Below, one piece after another: positions 50,310 through 60,569 of a stretch of 64,000 nt of DNA. The notes beneath the pieces were generated by a model, which made no database searches, was not told the origin of the DNA, and was given only the letters and a program-made list of their open reading frames with translations. The position numbers and the translations under genes were made by a program. This DNA comes from Arion vulgaris (Eukaryota > Mollusca > Gastropoda > Stylommatophora > Arionidae). The DNA lies in contig CM036755.1 in the NCBI GenBank assembly GCA_020796225.1, positions 18,107,317-18,171,316 on the forward strand, in the 5' to 3' direction. The stretch's first letter is position 1; every line of letters begins with the position of its first letter.

Positions 50310-50820
50310 TGTCAAAGTTCATATTGGGCCAAAATGTCATATTGGGCCAAAATGTCAAAGTTAATATTGGGCCAAAATGTCAAAGTTCATCTGTCATTAC
50401 TGTCTGCAATACCATTTTTTAGGGTGGTGTAGGACATGGGGGACAAGAGCATGAGGAATTTAATGGTCGCATGGCTAGTGCAGTCGCAGCAAAATTGTTC
50501 AGGTTATGATTTTTTCATTATGCCCCTGACATAAAAAACTTCCTTGACTGTACCAGGGATTGAACCAGGGTCTCCAAAATGGGAGTCCTTGCTCTAATCC
50601 ATTCGACCAGACGTTCCATAAATTGTCAAAATGTCAAAGTTCACACAAGGCATGAAGGTCAAAGTTCATATTAGGCCAAACTTTCATTTTAGGTCAAAAT
50701 GTCAAAGTTAATATTGCACCAAAATGTCAAAGTTCATATTGGGCCAAAATGTCAAAGTTGACATTAGGTCAAAATGTCAAAGTTCAGATTGGGCCAAAAT
50801 GTCAAAGTTCATATTCTGCA
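50310..50820. repeat. ~24-bp minisatellite split by a SINE
   Basis: Copies of TCATATTGGGCCAAAATGTC then AAAGT at 50310-50400 and 50625-50820. SINE-D at 50405-50620 separates them. Confidence 0.85.
50405..50624 (-). mobile_element. SINE-D with clear A and B boxes
   Basis: The minus-strand head has TGGTCGAATGGATTAGAGC (A-box-like) and CCTGGTTCAATCCCTGG (near-consensus B-box). The body shares GACAAGAGCATGAGGAATTTAATGG-type phrases (in part) with 49530-49560. It is inserted within the minisatellite. Confidence 0.75.
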
Positions 50821-50879
50821 AACAATGTAAAGTCTCAAAACCCTGAGTAAGACTCAGTCTATGATGTTACACGCAGACG

Positions 50880-51330
50880 AAATTTACATCCCATTGATCA
50901 TCATCATGTGCAGTGATATTGACAATCACCTATGTATATTCTGATTGCTTTCTTACACAGGGCAACCTCAGCGGCGGCAGTGCACAAACTCTGTAGCACC
51001 AGTGAGAGTTTCCGATATAACATTTAAAGATGGTGAAAAAATGTGTAGGAATTTTTATTGGAATATTTATAATTAATTTTGCCAGGACAGTGGTTTTGCA
51101 GCATGCTCTTATTATTGTTCAACTGCCAAGGCTTCTTTTACATACTCAACTTGAACATGGGACCTATGTTTTATTGTCCATCTCAAATAGGACTAGGAAC
51201 TAGATCTCGCCTACACTGAGATCAAAGATCTCTGGAAACATATTTTGATCACTTCACACTGGGAATGAACTGAGTACCTTTGGAGTGAGAGCAGTACCTA
51301 ACCTCTACACCACAAAGACCTCCTAAGAGG
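50880..51330 (-). mobile_element. SINE-B, full length
   Basis: Tail with ATTGATCATCATCATG at the left; the body has GTGCACAAACTCTGTAGC and GGACCTATGTTTTATTGTCC. The head at the right reads on the minus strand TGGTGTAGAGGTTAGGTACT, then AAAGGTACTCAGTTCATTCC. The first 15 bases equal the core of the 9.6-15.2 kb satellite. Confidence 0.85.
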
Positions 51331-51435
51331 CCTACACACAGCGAAACCTGTAAGAGGCCTACACACAGCGAAACCTGTAAGAGGCCTACACACAGCGAAA
51401 CCTGTAAGAGGCCTACACACAGCGAAACCTGAAGA
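51310..51435. repeat. 27-bp tandem repeat, 4 copies
   Basis: AAGAGGCCTACACACAGCGA then AACCTGT, nearly perfect, starting at the SINE-B head. Confidence 0.9.
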
Positions 51436-51665
51436 AAAGAATACCAATCAGACAATCAATGTTCTTCAGGCACATAATGCGAAGAGGTGGCTTAGAACAT
51501 TGGGTGACAAGAGGAGAAGTCGTGAAAGGCAGAGAGAGTAAGCGTCGATCTAACATCGTCGTTTGACAAAGATCGGCGTCAGAACTGATTAACTACATCA
51601 GAGAGAGAGAGAGAGAGAGAGAGTGATGCATGATTGTCTGCGCTGGCAGGCACAGCACTTGATTG
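51436..51665 (+). mobile_element. LINE ORF2 C-terminal remnant
   Basis: The plus strand has MFFRHIMRRGGLEHWVTRGE, then a basic stretch and a (GA)n tract at 51599-51622. Confidence 0.65.
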
Positions 51666-51667
51666 AT

Positions 51668-52375
51668 TGAATTATTAACAAATATGTATATCTGTGTTAA
51701 TCGTTCACATGCGAGCCAATTATTAACAAATTTGGATATCTGCGTTAATCGTTCACATGCGAGCCAATTATTAACAAATATGGATATCTGCATTAATCGT
51801 TCACATGCGAGCCAATTATTAACAAATATGGATATCTACGTTAATCGTTCACATGCGAGCCAATTATTAACAAATATGGATATCTACGTTAATCGTTCAC
51901 ATGCGATCCAATTATTAACAAATATGGATATCTGCGTTAATCGTTCACATGCGAGCCAATTATTAACAAATATGGATATCTACGTTAATCGTTCACATGC
52001 GAGCCAATTATTAACAAATATGGATATCTACGTTAATCGTTCACATGCGAGCCAATTATTAACAAATATGGATATCTGCATTAATCGTTCAAATGCGAGC
52101 CAATTATTAACAAATATGGATATCTGCATTAATCGTTCAAATGCGAGCCAATTATTAACAAATATGGATATCTCGTTATCGTTCAAAAATTATAACAAAT
52201 ATGGATATCTGCATTAATCGTTCAAATGCGAGCCGATTATTAACAAATTTGGATATCTGCATTAATCGTTCACATGCGATCCAATTATTAACAAATTTGG
52301 ATATCTGCATTAATCGTTCACATGCGAGCCAATTATTAACAAATTTGGATATCTGCATTAATCGTTCAAATATAC
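51668..52375. repeat. 48-bp minisatellite, ~14 copies
   Basis: The unit is TTATTAACAAATATGGATAT, then CTGCGTTAATCG, then TTCACATGCGAGCCAA. Because 48 is a multiple of 3, long open frames appear on both strands (for example plus 51663-52217). They are repeat artefacts, not genes. GCG/GCA/ACG subtypes are clustered. Confidence 0.92.
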
Positions 52376-52500
52376 ATCCACTAATTATGAACAAATATGA
52401 ATATTTAAATTCAGGCGTCATACATCCGCTAATTGTTAAATTATGTGGATAAATATTCTCAAATAACATTAGAAACAATAACATGTCCGCTAACGAATTG
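52376..52500. other. Unassigned spacer
   Basis: Nothing recognised. Confidence 0.3.
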
Positions 52501-52775
52501 GAAACGTATCATAGTCTACTATGGGGTGGTTGTGGAGGATGAAGCATGCATGGGAATGCCCAATGTGCCATGATGTCGATTGCATAACATTACATAATGT
52601 ACCAAAGTTTACTTTGCGTCGCTGCAAAGGACAGGGCACATATGGGAATACCCAATGTGCCATGAAGTCGATCACATTACATAACTTATCTAAGTCACTT
52701 TTGGGGTGGCTGTGGGGGAATGGATCACGCATGGGAATACCCAATATTCCACGACATTGATCGCATAATATAACA
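52501..52775 (+). repeat. Family G, tandem (~3 units)
   Basis: TGGGAATGCCCAATGTGCCA and variants recur three times at about 100 bp. Single copies of the family are at 18600 and 28950. Confidence 0.65.
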
Positions 52776-53090
52776 TATAACGAATCTAGCAATATCAATC
52801 TTTGTATAACATTGCGTCACATTCGATAACTTTGCTTACATTACTCTGTTGTTGCTATAATATAATACACTGTGTTTCTAAAAAGTTACCTATTATGACA
52901 AAATTAAACAATATGAAACCGAGTCACAATGAATGTCACTCACTTACTGCTGCCCTATAGGCGTTCAGTGTGTTTCAACCAGCTGAAAGTGCCAGCTTCA
53001 GAACACTTACAGTGTAGATGAGGCTGAGATTTTCACATTTTCTGGACACAACTGAAGTATAAAACAGGCTGATATTAAAGCTATAGTGTG
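52776..53090. other. Unassigned spacer
   Basis: No gene or known repeat. Confidence 0.35.
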
Positions 53091-54924
53091 TTTCAAATCG
53101 CTATGGAAGATACTCCGTCATTATGGAATACCAATAAAGATAGTCAGTGTAATTAAAGCTATAGTGAAGTATAAAACAGGCTGATATTAAAGCTATAGTG
53201 TGTTTCAAATCGCTATGGAAGATACTCCGTCATTATGGAATACCAATAAAGATAGTCAGTGTAATTAAAGCATTATATACAGACTTTCAGTGTTAAGTAG
53301 TATGCAATAATTAGCTGACAGAATGTTTTGAGGTCAATACAGGAGTTAGACAGGGATGTATTCTTTCACCTTTTCTGTTTAACCTTGCCATGGACTGGTT
53401 GATGAGAGAAACCATAAAGGATAACAACAGAGGCATTCGATGGACACTTACATCAGTTCTGGAAGATTTGGATTATGCTGATGATATTAGTCTTTTGGCC
53501 AGCAGATGTGAGGATGCTCAAAGGAAATTAGATATACTTTCCAGAACAGCTCAAACAATAGGACTTAAAATAAATATAGCAAAAACGAAGGTAATTAAAA
53601 TAATCATAAATTTAGTGTTAATTGTATTCAAAATTGAAGCATGACAAGAGGTTTTGAGCCTGTCAAGTACAGTATGCAATGGAGATGTATTCTTATACCT
53701 TTCAATGATTTTAACCTAGTGCCATGGATTGGTTGATTGGGAGAAGACCAAAGAGGATTTTGTATACTGGGCAGTTCAGATGGACATTTCGTTCTGGAAG
53801 ATTTGGGAATTATGCTGATGAATTAGCTTGCCAGAGATGTAAGGGAAGTACAGATGCAAGATGGAGATATACTTTCAGTACGCTCAAGAATAGAACTGAG
53901 AAATAATATGCAATAATTGAATCGAAGTGTATGCAGAAATAATCTATACAGTTGAAGAGGAATTTTGTATACTGGAAGTCATAAGAAGTGGAGATTTTGT
54001 ATACCTGGGAAGTACAATATCGCAAGATGGAGATTTTGTATATCTGGGAAGTACAGTATCACAAGATGGAGATTTTGTATACCTGGGAAGTACAGTATCG
54101 CAAGATGGAGATTTTGTATATCTGGGAAGTACAGAATCGCAAGATGGAGATTCAGAAAAGGATATCATCGAAAAAATCAAGAAGACAAGACAAACTTTTG
54201 CGATGCTCAACAAAATTTGGAAAACAAAGGACTAAATCTTAGGACAAAACTTAAAATATATAGAAGTAATTTAACTGGGAGTGCTATTATACAGTAGTGA
54301 TGCTGGAAATGACCACACATAATACACAAGTTGGAGACATTTCAGAATAAATGTTTAAGAAGAATCCTGCAAATTTTCTGGTCAAATACCATAACAAATG
54401 AGAAGCTTTTCAAACGAACAGACTGTGCATCCTTGAAGACCATCATTAACCCTTTCGCTGCTACATACTTTCTGAAGGCTGAGCTAAAATAGCTACTCTT
54501 TGCTTCTGGGTCACAACGTGAATGTACGCTTATAGCAGTGACAGCAGCAATGTATAACGTGTTAACATGTCTTTAGCCCACAGAGGAGAGATAATAACAG
54601 CCGTGTTAATGCGTCTTTAGAAGTGAATGGGGAAAATGTATATATACGTCTTTAGCAGCTAAAGGGTTAAGAGAAGAAGATGGAGGTGGTTTGGACATGT
54701 ATGTCGTATGCCAGTGGGGGCATTCGCTAGGACAGCTCGGATGGTGGAAGAGAAGGCCTAGACGTCCAAAGGAAACATGGAGAAGAACAGTGGAGAGAGA
54801 GTTGAAGGAGTGTGGCCTGAGGTGGGAGACGGTTGGTAGAAAGGCAGCAGAACGGCAACAGTTGAGGTCTCTTGTGGAAGCCTTATGTGTCAATCGAGAC
54901 ACGAAGAGGATATAGATATAGATA
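53091..54924 (+). mobile_element. LINE RT to C-terminus, decayed, with internal duplications
   Basis: Plus-strand order is that of an APE-type LINE ORF2. First (S)LWKILRHYGIPIKIV, duplicated as a ~112-bp tandem (53055-53165/53166-53275). Then GVRQGCILSPFLFNLAMDWL (RT motif B), DYADDISLL (RT motif C, catalytic Asp pair), and FVYLGST repeated four times as a 39-bp unit (53990-54145). Then the KKTRQTFAMLNKIWKTK region and, after a MITE, RPKETWRRTVERELKECGL and SLVEALCVNRDTKRI with a short GATA tail. Many stops. Confidence 0.85.
54450..54666 (+). mobile_element. piggyBac-type MITE, copy 2, 217 bp
   Basis: TTAA on both sides (54446-54449 and 54667-54670). Ends CCCTTTCGCTGCTA and, inward from the right, CCCTTTAGCTGCTA. 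The interior matches 2840-3050. Inserted in the LINE ORF. Confidence 0.9.
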
Positions 54925-56580
54925 GTGTTTCAAAACTCATGTCCATGTTTGGACAGCTGTAAGTCCGAAGCCCTTTAACGTAAAGAGGTGATATTTTGCA
55001 GGTGCCCTATTAATCGTCATGACATTGCAAGGAAATAATTGCAATGAAAACAAACTGCTGGTTTTCACTTTAGCTTAAATACAGTATAAAAAAACATCAA
55101 ACATGAACTAGACATACATTTGAAACGTTACAGTAGTTTTATTGTTGTTATTGGTGTGTAGTTTTAAAAACTCTAATACTCATGTGTTTTTAGTGTTTTC
55201 CCATTTTTTACCAGAAGACCAAAAGTGTTTACCATTGAACGTAGAAGTTACATTTGGTTTTCGAAGGTCATTTCAATGGCCGCATTAATTTCATAGGCGT
55301 GAGCATTGTAGGATCTTTACAATGATTTTAAGAGTAAATTTTGTGACACTGCAAAGTATCACAATGAAGATGTATCAATACTTGTGTAGAGAAGCTAAGG
55401 GTGGGAGTCTTTATTTTAGCATTTCTATCCCTGAGCAGAGGGCAATGCATGTTTTGGGGGTAAATCGACTTACATTCAATAGCTGGATCCAAGACTTTTC
55501 AAGTACATGTGCGATGCAACCAGGAAAGCAAGGTAGAAAGAAAGTCGTAGATTGTTTTAATAGAGAGCTAATTCGGATTGTGTAGAATGATTGAGAAGAA
55601 AGAAACAGGGACATTAAAGAAATTAGAAATGGGGCTTAGAAAGGACAATGACATCGATGTGTTGAAATCTACATTATGGAGAGCTGTTAGGGGGGCAGAC
55701 TTCACATTTAGAAAATATGCTGGAGGAAGAAACATCTGTGAGAAACCGCATCTAGTTGTGATGAGAAGCAAAGATTTGCGTGAAGTTCGTCGAGAAATGC
55801 GTCAGCAAAGATATGACATTGTGTATTTAGACAACATGGATTAATGCTCACCACACCAATGAAAAAGAATGGTAGCTATCAGATGGAACGACTAAAAAAT
55901 TAGTACCAAGTGGCAACGGGCAGTGTTTAATAATTGCACATGCAGGCAGTAGACAAAATGGGCTGTTGAAGAATGCTGAACTCTTATTTGTTTTGAAATT
56001 GATCGATAATGGGGACTGCAGCACAGAAATGAATGGCCACATATTTAGAGAGTGGATTGAGAAAATGATACTACCGACATTTGATAAACCCTCTTGTTTG
56101 ATAATGAACAATGCATCATACCACAATGTAGTGGTACAAGTCAAGACTAGAAACTGTTATTGAATAAATTTATTTGCATGAGATTGTCATCATTGTATAC
56201 ATCTGGTCCTCTTTAGGACCACCACAATCATCCTGATACCTTAACATGACAACATTATCGTAATGAATGTACAAGTGGAAGTAAAATAATGTCTTTTGTA
56301 TGATTTTCCTCCTGCGAAAAATGTGGACACACACTTTATAAAAAGTGTTAAATTTGTTCTATTGCTGTAAATTCTATTTTGTGTTACCATAATAATTATT
56401 AGGTAGCCAAAGATCAAAGAAAATTGCAACTTCAATAAAACGGCAATACCTACATAAATTAAAATTATATATTCGTCATGTCATTGAAAATTGAACATCA
56501 CATGCAAAATTAAATTGTATTTCATGCAAAGGTTATTGAGATATTAGAAGAAGTTTGTGGGCACGAGATTTGAAACGCAC
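54925..56580 (+). mobile_element. Tc1/IS630-type transposon, 1.66 kb, complete ends
   Basis: Left end GTGTTTCAAAACTCATGTCC; right end inward GTGCGTTTCAAATCTCGTGC. TA target duplication (54923-54924 and 56581-56582). It carries one degraded transposase gene (55322-56163). It inserted into the GATA-like tail of the LINE just upstream, so it is younger than that LINE. Confidence 0.85.
55322..56163 (+). pseudogene. DDE transposase (IS630/Tc1-like), inactivated
   Basis: N-terminal helix-turn-helix region (EQRAMHVLGVNRLTFNSWIQ). A frameshift near 55580 leads to a segment ending DIVYLDN, where the first catalytic Asp of a YLDET-type motif is seen. A frameshift and stop at 55842 follow, then the (W)INAHHTNEKEW region in another frame. 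Then EMNGHIFREWIEKMILPTF and LIMNNASYHNVV. The last motif is normally MDNASYHN in this group, so the second catalytic Asp is Asn here. With at least two frameshifts it is a pseudogene. Confidence 0.75.
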
Positions 56581-56582
56581 TA

Positions 56583-56749
56583 TAACAATGTTTGAGAAAT
56601 AATATTGATAATGCTAACTAAATACATGATTGTCAGCAGCTGTAACAGTTGTGTGTGCTTGTGTGGGTTAACAGAAGTGGTAAGTTCATTCAGCTGAAGA
56701 TGTGATCCCAAAATTACCTGCATGAAGGTTAGCTGAGGTTGGCAGAGAG
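56583..56749. other. Unassigned spacer
   Basis: Nothing recognised. Confidence 0.3.
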
Positions 56750-57065
56750 GGCATCTATGTTTGCAGGAGAGGGCAGCTATTCTGCAGGAGAGGGCAGCTA
56801 TTACTGCAGGAGAGGGCAGCTATTCTGCAGGAGAGGCAGCTATGGTTGCAGGAGAGGACAGATATTGCTGCAGGAGAGGACAGTATGGTTGCAGAGAGAG
56901 GACAGCTATGGTTGCAGAGAGGACAGATATTGCTGCAGGAGAGGGCAGCTATGGTTGCAGGAGAGGGCAGCTATGGTTGCAGGAGAGGACAGATATTGCT
57001 GCAGGAGAGGACAGCTATTGCTGCAGGAGAGGCAATATGTTGCAGGAGAGGAATCTAGTTTGAGT
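56750..57065. repeat. 21-22-bp minisatellite, ~14 copies
   Basis: GCAGGAGAGGGCAGCTATTG and variants (GGACAGATATTGCT, GGCAGCTATGGTT). ORFs across it are repeat translations. Confidence 0.92.
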
Positions 57066-57544
57066 TGCAGAGAGGTAGCAGATTCTGCGAAGACACATAA
57101 GTTTGAGAGAGATAATGAGTTTGGAGGATACTAAGTGAGGTAGTCAGGCTTCCTGTAGACAGTCATAATGTTTGGAAAGTCAAGTGAGGTTGCGGAAAGT
57201 CCAAGTGAGGTTGTGCAGATAGTCATAAGTTGTGCAGAAAGTCAAGTGAGTAAAGACAGAATCATGGAATGAATGGATAGTCAATAGTTGTGCAATGAGT
57301 GGACGATGAAACACCAGTAAATGGAATGAATAATAGAGTCAACTGTCAGGAATGTCAATGCTCACGTAACAATTTATTTTATCAGTGTCGATGAATGTTA
57401 AACATATTTGAGATATCATCATGAATAATTAAACATATCCTCAAACAATCATCTAGATAGTTAAACAAACACCTAGATATTCAAAACCAACTCACAAAAC
57501 CTCCCTCCATCCATCCATCTATCTATCTATCCTCTAATCCTGTT
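57066..57544. repeat. Decayed short repeats and spacer
   Basis: GTCAAGTGAGGTTG-like phrases recur four times at 57130-57260. The remainder holds AATTAAACATAT-type repeats and (CCAT)/(CTAT) runs near 57505. No gene. Confidence 0.5.
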
Positions 57545-58060
57545 TTGTCTTTTGGCGTCAGGTCGAAAAAGGAGACGCCTAGAGCGAGCCTCCCTATGCG
57601 CCTTGTCTTTCTTTTTTCAAGTCCTGATTTGCCTCACAGCTTCAGGATAAGAAGAGATTTCTAGAACAGGCTTTTGTGTGTGCTTCATAAATAGTGTCTT
57701 TCATCATCTCTGTTATCTCTGAGGTCACCTTTTGCGTTGCCGCCTTTTTGCTTTGTATCCACTGTATCAGAGTAACATTGCTCTTTGAAGCGCACTGTCT
57801 GTTGGTAATCTGCTTATGTGAATGAGCCATTTAATTTGTTGTTTCTTGATGAAGTTCAGTACTGATGTTGTACCTACTTTTTCCTGATGTCTTCATTTCT
57901 AAACCGGTCTCTTCTTGTTACTCCCAGTATTCTGCATAGACACTTCATCTTTGTCATGACTAGTTTTCTTCTATCGTTTGATGTCAGCATCCAAGTTTGG
58001 CACTGATAGCATCATGTTGGAATAAAGATTGTGTTGAACAATATTCTTTTTGTGTTCATG
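57545..58060 (-). mobile_element. LINE ORF2 C-terminal remnant
   Basis: Minus strand: RRDRFRNEDIRKK, then TTSVLNFIKKQ, then SALQRAMLL. It is the opposite-strand relative of 7580-8300. It ends at a TTTTTTCAAG-rich 3' part (57600). Confidence 0.7.
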
Positions 58061-58075
58061 GTGACATGTTTGCAT

Positions 58076-58225
58076 ATTAAAATTCTCCCTCAGATACCCA
58101 AACACATCCCTCTAACCAAATCCTCCCTCAGATACCCAAACACATCCCTCTAAACAAATCCTCCCTCAGATACCCAAACACATCCCTCTAACCAAATCCT
58201 CCCTCAGACATCCACAAAAGTACAT
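58076..58225. repeat. 38-bp tandem repeat, 4 copies
   Basis: CCTCCCTCAGATACCCAAAC then ACATCCCTCTAACCAAAT. Confidence 0.9.
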
Positions 58226-58559
58226 CCCTATAACTAAATCATATACAGCCATTAAATAAATACTCAAAAACAAACGCTGAAGATTATATTCTTCCCCCCA
58301 AAAAGACTAAAAATATGTTAAAATCCAACAATAACAAGGAAGGAATAAAACTAACAATTAACAAACAGAAAAGTTGATTAGTTTGTACTATACTTTATCT
58401 CTTCGACAAATCGTCACAAACCAGTGCGGCCGCTGACTATATTCCTTCTGTTTCTCTACATACATTGTTTTGTAGCGTTTATGTGCTGGTCCCCAGTTGT
58501 CTGCAGGTCGGAGTGAAGATCGAAGACGCTGAATATTTCAAAACAAAATCGAAAAGTTC
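58226..58559. other. Unassigned spacer
   Basis: AT-rich, with nothing recognised. It contains a GCGGCCGC site near 58427. Confidence 0.35.
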
Positions 58560-58745
58560 ATAAGTTATTTTTTGCTGATAACACTTTTATTCTTCTTCTT
58601 CTTCTGCGTTCACTCACTGTGAATTCAGGTGTTAGCCATGACGCCTGGTATGGCGCATCTGATTTCTGAGTGAAAGCCTGCTTTACCTTTTGACAGGTGT
58701 CCCCCGCCAAGCCGGCAGGGCTTCGCAAATTCAGAGGTAACACTT
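58560..58745 (-). mobile_element. LINE 3' tail
   Basis: Minus strand: a KSDAPYQASWLTPEF-like decayed end, then GAACGCAGAAGAAGAAG. Sister of 531-885. Confidence 0.6.
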
Positions 58746-58794
58746 TTACGATAAGTAATGCAAGGTCCTGCATAGATCTAATGATTTCATTGTA

Positions 58795-59065
58795 TTGTCC
58801 TCATCATCATCAGGTGCACTGTCAGTTGGCGTGGGCGATCTCCACAAATCTCTCTCTGGTGTTGGCTATCATCTCAGATGTTGACGATTTTCCGTACCAT
58901 TAAGTCAGGCTATCCAAAATTTTCTGTCTTCATCTGTCTTGTCTCCCTCGGTTTTACCAGTTGTCACAATGTGTTCTAAGCCTCCCTTCCAATTACATGT
59001 CTGAAAAAAATGATGACTGCCTTTTCTTATATTGATAATAAGCTTTCTCCCTGTGTGTTGGCATT
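58795..59065 (-). mobile_element. LINE 3' remnant
   Basis: Colinear with 44451-44700 (TGTCACAATGTGTTCTAAGC; CCATTAAGTCAGGCTATCC). C-terminal LINE sequence on the minus strand. Confidence 0.65.
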
Positions 59066-59079
59066 GCAATGTCTCTCTC

Positions 59080-60569
59080 TCTCTCTTTGTCTTTTACCCC
59101 GGGTTGGGCATAGGCCCTCAACCAACTCATGCCAAGTCTTCCTATCTCTAGCTATCTCCTGCAGCTCCTCCAGCTCTTCTTTATATTATTGATCTCTGCC
59201 TCCAAATCTCGTCTCCATGTATTTCTCGGCCTCCCTTCTTTCGCTGTCCCTGCGGGTTCCGGCAAGGACCCTTCTTGTTATATTCCCCTCCGGTTTCGCA
59301 AAGTGTGTCCTATCCAGCGCCAGCGTCTTTTTAACCTGTTCGTTCACTGGAATCTGTCTCGTTCTCTCCATAAGTTCCTCATTTGTGACCCTATCATACC
59401 ATCTTATTCCCTCTATTCTCAGACACCAGTTGATGAATGTTTGCAATTTATGCGCTATTGTTTTAGTTGTTCTCCATGTTTCTGATCCATACAGTAGAAC
59501 TGTTTTAACATTAGAGTTAAATATCCGAATTTTTGTTCTAGATTTGATTTCTTTGACTTCCAAATGTTTCCCAGTGCAATGAAAGCTCCTCTTGCCTTCT
59601 GTATTCTTATTTTAACATCTCTATCTGTTCCACCCTCTTTGTCTACGTTGTGCCCAAATATGTGTATGATTCTACCTCTTGAAGTGGGATTTCCCCAGGG
59701 AGATCGAGTTGTCGTTTGCTTGGTTAATTCTCAATATCTTTGTCTTTCCCTTATGAATAATGTTCAGCCCTAGTTGCTGGGACCTTTGATTCAATGTGTT
59801 TAGCTTATCCTGCATCTGATTTTGTGTATGTGACAGAAGGGCTATATCATCAGCGAAGTCCAGAATATCTAGTTGCTCTGTCAGAGTCCATTGGATTCCA
59901 TTTCTGGTGTTAGTTACTGTGGTCTTCATAATCCAGTCTATTGTCAGTAAGAACAACATAGGTGATAGAAGACATCCTGACGACTCCTTTTCTATTCCAA
60001 AAGTGTCTGTTAGTTTACCTTCATGAAGAACTCTACATTTCATATCTGTATATGTTGCTTTTATTAGGTTAATAATTTTCTGTGGGATTCCATAATGCCT
60101 CATTAATTTCCAAAGGGTTTCCTTATCAATACTGTCAAAAGCCTTCTCATAATCCACAAATCCGATATAAAGTGGGAATTTCCATTCAATACTTTGCTCT
60201 ATTATTATACGTAATGTGGCTATCTGGTCAGCACAGGATCTATTTGGTCGGAAGTCTGCCTGTTCATCTCTTAGCTTTATATCGATGGCATCTCTCAGTC
60301 TCTCCAGGATGACTCTGCTTAGTATTTTCCCAGGTACTGACAACAGCATTATTCCCCTATAGTTTTCACACTTCTGAAGGTCCCCTTTCTTTGGTAGCTT
60401 CACCAGGTATCCTTCTCTCCAGTTTGCTGGTATTTCTTCGGTCTCCCAGATTCTGCTAAATAATTTATACAGTATTTCTGTGGAAGTGTTTATGTTGGCT
60501 TTAACCACCTCCGCTGGAATACCATCTGGACCGGCCGCTTTCCCATCTTTTAAAAGTTTAATGGTTTTA
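59080..60569 (-). mobile_element. LINE, 3' half: RT core to C-terminus
   Basis: Open minus frame 59672-60569: KDGKAAGPDGIPAEVVKANI (fingers), LPKKGDLQKCENYRGIMLLS, QADFRPNRSCADQI, FVDYEKAFDSIDKETLW (motif A), SSGCLLSPMLF (motif B) and LDFADDIALL (motif C, catalytic Asp pair), then LNIIHKGKTKILRI. After frameshifts: NSNVKTVLLYGSETW, RIEGIRWYDRVTNEELMERT and a C-terminal SWxxLEE...GPG-like end to about 59090. This is an APE-type non-LTR element, and the RT core is the best preserved in the window. The 5' half is at 62916-64000. Confidence 0.9.

Noticed and set aside
51663..52217. 184-codon plus ORF of 16-residue repeats
   Set aside because: The 48-bp minisatellite is a multiple of three, so frames stay open on both strands. 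No start context, domain or splice evidence.
53944..54213. Minus ORF with PSCDTVLPRYTKS repeats
   Set aside because: Antisense shadow of the 39-bp expansion in the plus-strand LINE.
56739..57134. 131-codon plus ORF, Cys/Gly/Arg-rich
   Set aside because: Falls wholly on a 21-22-bp minisatellite and is open in several frames at once, which argues against a Cys-rich peptide gene.
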